Positions 22,951-29,557 of a stretch of DNA of 38,998 nt are shown in pieces. The stretch is from Palsa-870 sp035937155. Its GTDB lineage: Bacteria; Chloroflexota; Dormibacteria; Dormibacterales; Dormibacteraceae. The DNA is taken from the NCBI GenBank assembly GCA_035937155.1, contig DASYVJ010000102.1, forward strand, positions 1 through 38,998, in the 5' to 3' direction. The notes beneath the pieces are model-generated. The model was given only the letters and a program-made list of their open reading frames with translations, had not been told where the DNA came from and searched no databases. The position numbers and the translations under genes were made by a program. Numbering within the stretch: the stretch's first letter is position 1; each line of letters opens with the position of its first letter.

Positions 22951-23721
22951 CTAGATCAGCTCGACCTTCATCCCTGGCCGCGCCCCCAACAGCTTGTCGG
23001 CCCGCGCTTCGCGCACGGCAACCTCCAGGTAGCCCATGCTCCCGACGTAGACGAACGGCTCGTTCGCCCGCCCATCGGCGTATGTCGACGCCGTCGCGGT
23101 GACGTCGTGATTGTGAATCCGCATGCGCCGTACGGGCGGCTTCAGGTTCGTCACCAGGTTGCCGAAACCGTCCGCCCAAAGCACCCGCGGCGAGGTATCG
23201 TCGAGCATCTTCGGCGCGTCGGTCGGAGGCCCAAGCGACGACAGAGGAATCCCCGAGGCCAAAGCGGCTGCTGCGGGCGCGAACACGTCCCGGCCTTCGA
23301 AAGTCGGTGCCCCATGCGGCCGAGGCGCGAGCTCGACTGCTTCCTGCAAACCGACCTCCTCGATGACGATCGCGAACAGGCCGTTGTCAGGGCCGACGTA
23401 ATATCTCCCGCCCGCGCGGATCGCGAGCCGCCTGCGCGGGCTGCCGACACCAGGATCGACCACCGCAAGATGCACCGAGTCGGCGCCGAAGTGACGCGTG
23501 CCGGCGAACAGCATGAACGCGCCGGCGGATACGTCAAAACGCGGGACCTCGTGGCTCACATCGACGAGCACCGCATTCGGGCATCCCGCCAGCACCATCG
23601 CTTTCATAGCCGCCACCAGCGGCGAACCAGAACCGAAATCAGAAGTAAAAGTGACGAGCGGCGGTCGGGCTAGCGCGCCCTGACTACCAGTACCTTGTCT
23701 CCTTCCAGGGATCGGCTTCAT
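22951..23721 (-). CDS. SAM hydroxide adenosyltransferase (DUF62 / chlorinase-fluorinase superfamily)
   Basis: Members hydrolyse S-adenosyl-methionine to adenosine and methionine using a water or hydroxide ion; a few relatives use chloride or fluoride. Signatures: LVTFTSDFGSGSPLVAAMKA at the N-terminus, VSHEVPRFDVSAGAF, HLAVVDPGVGSPRRRLAI, YYVGPDNGLF, GRDVFAPAAAALA and WADGFGNLVTNL, with the C-terminal MGYLEVAVREARADKLLG. No sign of the longer loop seen in fluorinases. The domain starts ~22 residues into the chosen reading. The ATG at 23719-23721 is used; a TTG at 23751 is also in frame. Both overlap the 3' end of the upstream molybdopterin gene by 38-68 bases, and no Shine-Dalgarno settles the choice. 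Confidence 0.88.
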   Translation of the reverse strand: MKPIPGRRQGTGSQGALARPPLVTFTSDFGSGSPLVAAMKAMVLAGCPNAVLVDVSHEVPRFDVSAGAFMLFAGTRHFGADSVHLAVVDPGVGSPRRRLAIRAGGRYYVGPDNGLFAIVIEEVGLQEAVELAPRPHGAPTFEGRDVFAPAAAALASGIPLSSLGPPTDAPKMLDDTSPRVLWADGFGNLVTNLKPPVRRMRIHNHDVTATASTYADGRANEPFVYVGSMGYLEVAVREARADKLLGARPGMKVELI

Positions 23722-24289
23722 CGTGATACCCGCGTTGCTCCCAGAAACCAAGCCGGTTGCGTTCCATGAACTCTAGCCCGCGCAACCACTTGGCAGATTT
23801 CCAGAAGTACTTCGACGGCACGAACAGGCGCAGCGGCCACCCATGGTCGGGCGTCAGGTCCTGCCCGTTCCATGCGTAGCAGAGCAGGTTTTCCTCCGCC
23901 TCCAGCACGCTGAGCGGCACCGAGGTCGTGTACCCGTACTCGGAGTGCGCATTCACGTACTTCGCCTCGGGTTTTGGCTTGACTCGATCCAGGATCTCGC
24001 GGATCGGCACGCCCGTCCACTTGTCCCCCAGGCGGCTCCAGCCCGTGACGCAGTGGATATCCGCCACCACGTCTTTGGAAGGAAGCGCTCGGAGCTCCCC
24101 GTAATCCAGCGTCAGCTCGTGCTCGACCGCGCCGAACACCTTGAAGTCCCACGTAGCGATGTCAGTTTTCGGCACCGGCCCAAAGTGCAGCAGCGGCCAT
24201 CGGTCGGGCGCGGTGAGGGTCTGGCCGGGCGGAATGCGAGAGGGATCTACCCCCTCCGGAATCCGCTTTCCCTTGAAGAGAAATGCCAT
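23684..24289 (-). CDS. Molybdopterin-dependent oxidoreductase (sulfite-oxidase-type, YuiH-like)
   Basis: A 201-residue single-domain protein of the oxidoreductase molybdopterin-binding family. The Mo-coordinating Cys is in DIHCVTGWSRLGDKWTGVP (C80). Other family marks are DFKVFGAVEHELTLDY, YVNAHSEYGYTTSVPL, LTPDHGWPLRLFVPSKYFWK and KWLRGLEFM. There is no Tat signal or heme domain, so it is likely cytosolic, and the electron partner is unknown. The start MAFLFKGKRIPEG at 24287-24289 is preferred to an in-frame GTG/ATG further upstream that adds a basic, non-conserved leader. No Shine-Dalgarno is obvious. Its end overlaps the start of the SAM hydroxide adenosyltransferase. Confidence 0.88.
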   Translation of the reverse strand: MAFLFKGKRIPEGVDPSRIPPGQTLTAPDRWPLLHFGPVPKTDIATWDFKVFGAVEHELTLDYGELRALPSKDVVADIHCVTGWSRLGDKWTGVPIREILDRVKPKPEAKYVNAHSEYGYTTSVPLSVLEAEENLLCYAWNGQDLTPDHGWPLRLFVPSKYFWKSAKWLRGLEFMERNRLGFWEQRGYHDEADPWKETRYW

Positions 24290-24392
24290 CTCGCGAGTAT
24301 AGAAACGCCTGCGCGTCGGGGGGTGTTCCGCGCGCCGGGCGGTCATCAGGCCCGGGCTATACTGGCCTTCCAGCTGGATTACGCGCGCATGT

Positions 24393-24468
24393 GGGTCCGT
24401 AGCTCAATTGGGAGAGCGCTTGAATCGCACTCAAGAGGTAAGGGGTTCGAATCCCCTCGGATCCACCA
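24393..24468 (+). tRNA. tRNA-Ala (anticodon CGC)
   Basis: Cloverleaf on the plus strand: acceptor GGGTCCG / CGGATCC, D-arm GCTC...GAGC, anticodon stem CTTGA / TCAAG with loop ATCGCAC (anticodon CGC, reading GCG), 5-base variable loop, T-arm AGGGG TTCGAAT CCCCT, discriminator A and an encoded CCA. The G3-U70 wobble pair, the classic alanine identity element, is present. Confidence 0.96.
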
Positions 24469-24477
24469 TCTTCAACA

Positions 24478-25119
24478 TTACGCATTTGCCCAAGCTGGGA
24501 ACGAGTTCGGGATTTGCTTTGGGGCCGAGCCGATGATCACAGCAATCTCCTTGCGGTCTGTGAGCGTGATGTCCGCCACGGTGCCGGAGTACCGATTGCC
24601 GTTCACATACACAACGATCGCGGTTGCCGGCGCGCAGTACTGACCGACGCATCCGTCGCTTAGTGAGACGCCCCACTCGGTGAAAAACTCGCCCAGCCGG
24701 TTGGGGATGTTTTTGGCCGACTCCGTGTGGAGGACACCCGACGCATCATGTGTGTGTAGGGGCGAGATGCAAGGCTGAGAGCATCCCGTGATCCCGCCAT
24801 ACGTCGGCTCGCCGTTCCATGTGCCGTGCTTGACCGCCGCGTCCCCCACGTTGATGCCGATGCCCGCCGGAACCTGCACAGAGCGCCCATCGATGAGAAC
24901 GTCAAGGTGCGCGTGCACATGAAAAATGAGCGTTTCCTTAACCTCAGGCTGCAATCCGGCTTGCACAGTGAGCTCGAGTGGTTTGTCTGGTGCCGGCCAG
25001 ATCAGATCGCCCGGTGCGGGTGGAGCGGGCTGATTTCCCGGTGTCACACTGCAGGCCGCAAGGCTCATAGCCATCATCGCTGCGAGCAAGAGTGCCGGTC
25101 GCCAATGCCGCCTGGTCAT
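24478..25119 (-). CDS. Conserved-looking His/Cys-rich lipoprotein of unknown function
   Basis: A lipoprotein signal (ALLLAAMMAMSLAAC, Cys at 23) is followed by a Pro-rich linker and a ~165-residue domain. The domain contains FHVHAHLDVLIDGRSVQVPA (a His-x-His pair before an I-D-G strand), GINVGD, GCSQPCISPLHTHDASGVLH with a second His-x-His and His after it, LGEFFTEWGVSLSDGCVGQYC, and ADITLTDRKEIAVIIG. Five or more His and four Cys in conserved-looking settings suggest metal binding and disulfides outside the cell. I recognise this as a recurring uncharacterised layout in soil bacteria but cannot name a function. Its stop lies 10 bases after tRNA-Ala on the other strand; it is divergent from ppk2. 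Confidence 0.7.
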   Translation of the reverse strand: MTRRHWRPALLLAAMMAMSLAACSVTPGNQPAPPAPGDLIWPAPDKPLELTVQAGLQPEVKETLIFHVHAHLDVLIDGRSVQVPAGIGINVGDAAVKHGTWNGEPTYGGITGCSQPCISPLHTHDASGVLHTESAKNIPNRLGEFFTEWGVSLSDGCVGQYCAPATAIVVYVNGNRYSGTVADITLTDRKEIAVIIGSAPKQIPNSFPAWANA

Positions 25120-25222
25120 GGGCGGTGAGTATGGGGCTCGTCGCGCCCAACAGCCGCTCCGTTATTCAGCCGACTCCTTCGCTGGGCGCGCTCCGTAAGG
25201 GATTGACTACATTTCTAACTAC

Positions 25223-26077
25223 ATGACGGCGGATAAGACGACAACCGCCAAGAAGCCCAAGCACAAAAAGCTCGTCAAACAGGCGTCGCGTACGACCGCG
25301 ATCGGGAAAAAGGACTACGAGAAGGAACTAAGGCGAATCCAGGTCGAGCTGCTCCAGCTCGAAGAGTGGATTCGGCACAGAGGTCTCCGCGTCGTCGTCC
25401 TGTTCGAAGGTCGCGACACTGCCGGCAAGGGTGGCGTCATCAAGCGGATGACGGCGCTGCTCAACCCACGCTTCTGCCGAGTCGTCGCCCTGCCCGCCCC
25501 GACCGAACGAGAGCGGACACAGTGGTACTTCCAGCGCTACGCGGTGCATCTACCCTCCGCCGGCGAGATGGTCCTTTTTGACAGAAGCTGGTACAACCGC
25601 GCCGGCGTCGAGCGTGTCATGGGATTCTGCACCGAGGCTGAATACAACGAGTTCATGCGCACGTGCCCCCAGTTCGAACGGATGCTCGTCAACTCGGGGA
25701 TCATCCTGGTCAAGTACTGGTTGTCCGTCAGCGATGACGAGCAGGAGCGACGGTTCAAAGCGCGTATCAAAGATGTCACCAAGCGTTGGAAGCTGAGCCC
25801 GATGGATCTGGAAGCTCGCGCCCGGTGGGTGGACTACTCAGAGGCGAAGGACCGGATGTTCGCCTACTGCGACATCAAGGAAGCCCCGTGGTATGTGGTC
25901 GAGACCGACAACAAGCGTGCCGCGCATTTGAACCTGATCAATCACTTCCTCTCACTCATTCCTTACGAACAGGTGGAGCAGGAGACCATCAAGCTTCCGC
26001 GTCGACAGAAACGCAAATACACCCGACCCCCGAAGAGCTCGCAGCGGATGGTGCCGGTCAAGTTCGACGTTCAGTAA
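25223..26077 (+). CDS. ppk2: Polyphosphate kinase 2 (class I PPK2)
   Basis: Phosphorylates nucleoside diphosphates with polyphosphate. A 284-residue single-domain kinase with Walker A FEGRDTAGKGG (61-71), Walker B VLFDRSWYNRAGVE (117-130), the lid-region Arg/Lys (RKDVTKRWKLSP-like, here KDVTKRWKLSPMD) and the class I pattern WVDYSEAKDRMF and PWYVVETDNKRAAHLNLI. The first ~25 residues are Lys/Thr-rich (TTTAKKPKHKKLVKQ). The single domain and size fit class I (ADP- or GDP-preferring). No Shine-Dalgarno lies close to the ATG; AAGGGA is ~20 bases upstream. Its last 20 bases overlap the end of the convergent YjbR gene. Confidence 0.92.
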   Translation: MTADKTTTAKKPKHKKLVKQASRTTAIGKKDYEKELRRIQVELLQLEEWIRHRGLRVVVLFEGRDTAGKGGVIKRMTALLNPRFCRVVALPAPTERERTQWYFQRYAVHLPSAGEMVLFDRSWYNRAGVERVMGFCTEAEYNEFMRTCPQFERMLVNSGIILVKYWLSVSDDEQERRFKARIKDVTKRWKLSPMDLEARARWVDYSEAKDRMFAYCDIKEAPWYVVETDNKRAAHLNLINHFLSLIPYEQVEQETIKLPRRQKRKYTRPPKSSQRMVPVKFDVQ

Positions 26078-26411
26078 CCTCGACATAGGCCGCGGCGACC
26101 CGCTTGGGTACGACCATCCGCCACGCGTCCAACACCAGCTCGCGCATCTCGACTTCGTCAATCGCCGCCATGCGGACGAGCACCCAGTGGTAGCGCAGGT
26201 CCGACCTGGATGGCTGCATGAACTTGTCCGGCGAGCCACCCACCAGCCAATCGCGCTCTTCTTTCGGGAACGCGAATCCCATCACACTCTCGTCGCGTGC
26301 AAACGCGAGCCAGACGATGCGACCGACACGGAACTTCACGCGACCGCCAACAAGCGCCTCCGTCGTGAGCGGCAGTGTCGTTGCAAACAGCCGCACATCC
26401 TGGAGCGTCAC
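26058..26411 (-). CDS. MmcQ/YjbR family protein
   Basis: A 117-residue cytosolic protein. The order VTLQDVRLFATTLPLTTEAL, KFRVGRIVWLAFARDESVMGFAFPKEERDWLVGGSP, HWVLVRMAAIDEVEMRELVLDAWRMVVPKR is the MmcQ/YjbR alpha-beta (CyaY-like) fold. A double-wing DNA-binding role has been proposed for the family but is not established. The start is a GTG at 26409-26411, because this matches the family N-terminus; an ATG at 26471 would add 20 unrelated residues and overlap the divergent membrane-protein gene. Only 29 bases separate it from that gene's likely start. Confidence 0.8.
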   Translation of the reverse strand: MTLQDVRLFATTLPLTTEALVGGRVKFRVGRIVWLAFARDESVMGFAFPKEERDWLVGGSPDKFMQPSRSDLRYHWVLVRMAAIDEVEMRELVLDAWRMVVPKRVAAAYVEVTERRT

Positions 26412-26440
26412 GCCACCCACGATTGGCGACACTAGCACCG

Positions 26441-27433
26441 GTGCCTGCACCTCTCGACCCCCGGCGCGCACGCAACTACCGTCTCTTCTTCGCCCTGGCT
26501 GCCACCGCTTCGTTTGGTTTCGCTATCTGGGCGCTGCTCTTTCCAGCCACGATCCTTGACCTCTTCCAGGTCGGCCGGCCCGGCATCGCAACTCCGTTGC
26601 GTGTCCTGGGCGTTGTCGATGGCGCGCTCGCCCTCGGCTTCGCCTATTCCGCCCTGCGACTGCAAAGGGCCCACCCGTTCATTGCGATCGGACTGGCGGT
26701 CAAGGTGTTCGTTCCGATGGCCTGGATCATCGCGGTGGCCGCGGGCCAGCTGACCGGCCGCACCCTCACCCTGGTCATCTTCGACGACGTCGTCTGGTGG
26801 ATTCCCTTCGCGCTCTTTCTGCTCGAGGGCACGCAAGCTGGCACGCGGCTGCGGTCCCTCGCGCCGTACGCCTGCGCTTTGCTCAACCTGACCGCCGCGG
26901 GGGCGCTGCTGCTGGTCCTGCGACCAGGCACTGAAGTCGTGCCCGATGTCGCCACGCGCATTGCATACATCACGGACCACCAGCTCGTGTGGCGGGCCGG
27001 TTGGGTGTGCTGGATTGCCGCCGCGCTGAGCCTGCTCGCGTTCTACGCCTGGTGGGGTGCTCGCTTACCTGCGTGGGGCTGGGGAGTCGCGGCCCTCGCC
27101 ATCGCGTCAACTGGACTGGTGTTCGACCTCACCGCTGAGTCCCTGCTGATCGCCTGGCTGCCTAAGGACTACGCCCGGGTCGCTCCGGTCACAAGCTTGC
27201 TGACCGGGGGCCCGGGCAACGGCCTCTACACGGTCGCGGGAGCCGTGCTGACGCTCGGGTCCCGAGGGCTCAAAGGCTGGTTCCTGGCGTGGACCTGGAC
27301 CATCTGGGCCGCAGGCTTCGGACTTAGCGCGTTCACTTTCGCGGGCAACTTCCTGGGCGTCGCCATCTGTTCGGGGGTTCTCTTCGCGCTGTTCTGCCCG
27401 TGGGCCGTTTTCACGGGCCGCAAGCTCGGTTGA
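26441..27433 (+). CDS. Polytopic membrane protein of unknown function
   Basis: 330 residues with about nine or ten hydrophobic segments, for example YRLFFALAATASFGFAIWAL, VLGVVDGALALGFAYSAL, IAIGLAVKVFVPMAWIIAVA, VVWWIPFALFLLEG, YACALLNLTAAGALLLVL, GWVCWIAAALSLLAFYAWW, WGWGVAALAIASTGLVFDL, GLYTVAGAVLTLG and LGVAICSGVLFALFCPWAVF. I do not recognise a named family and see no transporter or catalytic motif. The GTG at 26441 (PAPLDPRRARNYR) is chosen because the upstream in-frame ATG at 26375 would extend into the divergent YjbR gene. The stop overlaps the TTG start of the next gene as TTGA, so the two proteins are probably made in equal amounts and work together. Confidence 0.7.
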   Translation: MPAPLDPRRARNYRLFFALAATASFGFAIWALLFPATILDLFQVGRPGIATPLRVLGVVDGALALGFAYSALRLQRAHPFIAIGLAVKVFVPMAWIIAVAAGQLTGRTLTLVIFDDVVWWIPFALFLLEGTQAGTRLRSLAPYACALLNLTAAGALLLVLRPGTEVVPDVATRIAYITDHQLVWRAGWVCWIAAALSLLAFYAWWGARLPAWGWGVAALAIASTGLVFDLTAESLLIAWLPKDYARVAPVTSLLTGGPGNGLYTVAGAVLTLGSRGLKGWFLAWTWTIWAAGFGLSAFTFAGNFLGVAICSGVLFALFCPWAVFTGRKLG

Positions 27434-28428
27434 GGCGGATCGTGCTTATCGGTGGCGGCGGCTTCTTCGGCTCCGCAATTGCGGAACAGTTACGCCGGCG
27501 AGGAAGCGAACTGCTCACTCCATCACAACATCAAGTCGACATCGAAGACGGCGACGCCTTGCGGTCGACTCTGCAGCCTCGTGACGTCGTCATTGATGCA
27601 GCGGGCCCATTCCACCGGCGAACAACAACACTTCTGGAGGTCGCGATCAAGGTCGGGTTCGACGTGATCGACCTCTCCGACAACCTGAGTTACACGCTGG
27701 CGGTGCATGCGATGAACGAACGCCTGAATGCGGCCGGCGTTCGAGTCCTCACGTCCTGCAGCGCCGTGTCAGCCGTGACGGCAGCGGCGGTCCACAAAAG
27801 TGCCATTGCCGAGCCGACTCGTGTGGCGGTCTGCCTTCTACCGGCAAGCCGCGACAGCTCGAGCGCCGGCACCGCTGCCTCGCTGCTTCGCTCCCTCAGC
27901 CGGCCGATTCGCGTACTGCGCGGCGGCCAGTTGATGGGCACGACCGGTTGGAGCCGGTCGAGAATCTTTAGCGTTCCCGGGCGCGGCACCGCGCGCGGGT
28001 ACCTTGCCGAAAGTGCCGACGCCGTCAACCTGCCGCGCGTGTGGCCCAGCTTGCGCGACGTCGATTTCTTCGTCGATACCCAGGCGTTTGGAATGAATCT
28101 CTTGATCGCGGCTGCAATGCGTCTCCCGGTTCGCGAGTGGCTGCTCGAAGGCCTCGCGCCGGTTGGACTTCCGCTGGCGAAGGTGCTCGGCTCTCACGCG
28201 GGCGGTTACGTCGTTGAGGTGGCCGATGACAGGCGCGTGGTGACAACCGCGCTGGTGGCGCAGCGCCGCAGTTACATGGCGGCGGTGCTCCCGGCCACCC
28301 TCGCGGCGAGGACATTGGCGGCCGGCACCTCACCGCCGCCAGGCGTCGTGCCACCCGATCGCCTTTGCGACCCGGATGAGCTCTTCGCCGAGCTGAGCAA
28401 GCTCGGCATCGAGATCCGCAAGTACTAG
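27430..28428 (+). CDS. Saccharopine-dehydrogenase-like NAD(P)-binding protein
   Basis: 332 residues. The N-terminus RRIVLIGGGGFFGSAIAEQL is a Rossmann dinucleotide-binding loop (G-G-G-G-F-F-G), followed by RDVVIDAAGPFHRRTTTLLE, FDVIDLSDNL and NAAGVRVLTSCSAVSAVTAA. The D-A-A-G-P-F motif is typical of the saccharopine dehydrogenase NADP-binding family, which includes trans-acting enoyl reductases and many uncharacterised membrane-linked oxidoreductases. The C-terminal half has few recognisable motifs. The TTG at 27430 gives the Rossmann motif a normal position and a 4-base overlap with the upstream membrane-protein gene; the earlier in-frame ATG at 27400 lies inside that gene. Substrate unknown. 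Confidence 0.8.
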   Translation: MRRIVLIGGGGFFGSAIAEQLRRRGSELLTPSQHQVDIEDGDALRSTLQPRDVVIDAAGPFHRRTTTLLEVAIKVGFDVIDLSDNLSYTLAVHAMNERLNAAGVRVLTSCSAVSAVTAAAVHKSAIAEPTRVAVCLLPASRDSSSAGTAASLLRSLSRPIRVLRGGQLMGTTGWSRSRIFSVPGRGTARGYLAESADAVNLPRVWPSLRDVDFFVDTQAFGMNLLIAAAMRLPVREWLLEGLAPVGLPLAKVLGSHAGGYVVEVADDRRVVTTALVAQRRSYMAAVLPATLAARTLAAGTSPPPGVVPPDRLCDPDELFAELSKLGIEIRKY

Positions 28429-28437
28429 GAAATGGAA

Positions 28438-28467
28438 TGAGCCGGGGCGATTCCCTCCCCGGGCTCA
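28438..28467. terminator. Hairpin between converging genes at 28.4 kb
   Basis: TGAGCCGGGG (28438-28447) pairs with CCCCGGGCTCA (28457-28467), with one bulged G and a 9-base loop. It begins 10 bases after the dehydrogenase-like stop and ends 30 bases from the stop of the small secreted protein gene. No T-tract. Confidence 0.55.
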
Positions 28468-28497
28468 CTCGCTTAAACCATCACAGCAGACGGCCTG

Positions 28498-28764
28498 CTA
28501 GTGGATGCCTTCTTGCTGCGTGTCGACCTGCGCGCCCGCCGCGTCGGCATAACCGGCGCCGGGCAGCGCCGGCTCATTGGCCTCGGCCGTTTCGGGCGCC
28601 GTTGTGGACTCCGCCGGCTCTGCTGCCGACGGGGCCGAAGTCCCAGTTGGGCTGGGGCTCGGGCTGGGTGACGCAAAGGCCACCACCGACCCGTAGGACA
28701 TCGCGCCCACTGCCAGCACGGCAGGAACGGTCAAGAACGCCACTCTGCGTTTGAAGTTGAACAT
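28498..28764 (-). CDS. Very small secreted protein, Ser/Pro/Ala/Glu-rich, unknown function
   Basis: 88 residues. A Sec signal (MFNFKRRVAFLTVPAVLAVG, then AMSYGSVVAFA) is probably cleaved after AFA, near residue 31. The mature part is low-complexity: S-P repeats, then Ala/Glu/Thr-rich sequence, ending in LPGAGYADAAGAQVDTQQEG. That tail has the same layout as a recurrent short tail I associate with soil bacteria (Gly-rich, A-D-x-x-G-x-x-V-D-x-x-x-E-G), but I cannot name a family. AAAGGAGGT, a full-length Shine-Dalgarno, is 9 bases before the ATG, the best ribosome-binding site in the window, suggesting high expression. It sits behind a leader with several hairpins. Confidence 0.75.
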   Translation of the reverse strand: MFNFKRRVAFLTVPAVLAVGAMSYGSVVAFASPSPSPSPTGTSAPSAAEPAESTTAPETAEANEPALPGAGYADAAGAQVDTQQEGIH

Positions 28765-28773
28765 ATTGGTTTG

Positions 28774-28845
28774 ACCTCCTTTCCGGCATCTTCACCGGGC
28801 ATTTCGACGCCCCGTCGGCGGCGATAGACCCAGGTTGCCACCGCC
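28774..28845 (-). promoter_or_regulatory. Structured leader of the small secreted protein gene
   Basis: Reading the minus strand 5' to 3': a 7-bp stem GGCGGTG (28845-28839) / CGCCGCC (28823-28817) with one G-U pair and a 15-base loop; a small stem GACG / CGTC (28816-28806) with loop GGG; and CCGG (28798-28795) / CCGG (28786-28783), which ends exactly at the Shine-Dalgarno AAAGGAGGT (28782-28774). The G-U pair favours the minus strand as the transcribed one. No known riboswitch class was recognised. Confidence 0.35.
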
Positions 28846-28876
28846 CTTTGAACCAGCCCTAAACCGAACCTGTGGA

Positions 28877-29557
28877 TCAGTTGGGAGTGGTTGCCGCCCT
28901 CAGGTAGGCCAATACGGCCGCGACCCTGCGGCTCAGGAGTCGCTCCTCGGAAAGCCCCAGCTTGGAGAAGATCGAGTTCACGTACTTCTCGACGGACGAT
29001 TCCGACAGATGGAGGCTGCCCGCGATCGCCGGGTTTGACTTGCCCTCAGCCATCTCGCGCAGCACCTCGATCTCGCGCTCGGTGAGCAGGCGCAGCGGCG
29101 ACTCGGCCTGACGCGACCGGTAGTCGATCAGGCGCTCGACGACTCCGGAGTCCACCACCGAGCGACCAGCGGCGACCTCGCGCAGCGCGTGCAGCAGCTC
29201 GCCCAGCTCGCCGACCCGCGTCTTGAGCAGGTAGCCAAGGCCCTCGGTGCCGTCTTTCAGCAGCTGCACCGCGTACGCGGCATCCGAGTGCTGCGACAGC
29301 ACGACCACGCCGATGCCGGGATGCTTCTTCCGAATCGCATGGGCCGCCTCGATGCCCTCGACCCGGTGACCCGGGGGCATTCGAATGTCGGTCAGCACGG
29401 CGTCAGGGCGCAAGCCGTCGACCGCCTGCAGCAGCTCCTCGGCGTTGCTCACGGACGCCAACACTTCGACCTCGCCCGAATCCTCGAGCAAGCGCCGCGT
29501 GCCTTCGCGCACCAGGTAGTTGTCCTCCGCGATGATGACCCGCAGCCGCTCAGACAT
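28877..29557 (-). CDS. NarL/FixJ-type response regulator (receiver + LuxR HTH)
   Basis: 226 residues. Receiver domain: acidic pair in IIAEDNYLVREG (E11, D12), phospho-acceptor D57 in VLTDIRMPPG, and Lys in GYLLKTRVG. C-terminal LuxR-type helix-turn-helix: LTEREIEVLREMAEGKSNPA, then SLHLSESSVEKYVNSIFSKL. It should bind DNA as a dimer after phosphorylation. Between D-I-R-M-P-P and the next conserved helix there is the G-H-R-V-E-G-I-E insertion typical of a subgroup with unusual receiver loops. The ATG at 29555-29557 overlaps the end of the histidine kinase gene by 8 bases, so the two are one two-component operon. Targets unknown. Confidence 0.93.
   Translation of the reverse strand: MSERLRVIIAEDNYLVREGTRRLLEDSGEVEVLASVSNAEELLQAVDGLRPDAVLTDIRMPPGHRVEGIEAAHAIRKKHPGIGVVVLSQHSDAAYAVQLLKDGTEGLGYLLKTRVGELGELLHALREVAAGRSVVDSGVVERLIDYRSRQAESPLRLLTEREIEVLREMAEGKSNPAIAGSLHLSESSVEKYVNSIFSKLGLSEERLLSRRVAAVLAYLRAATTPN

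Noticed and set aside
24361..24480. tRNA-Ala as a possible integration site
   Set aside because: No repeat of the tRNA 3' end and no integrase nearby in this window.
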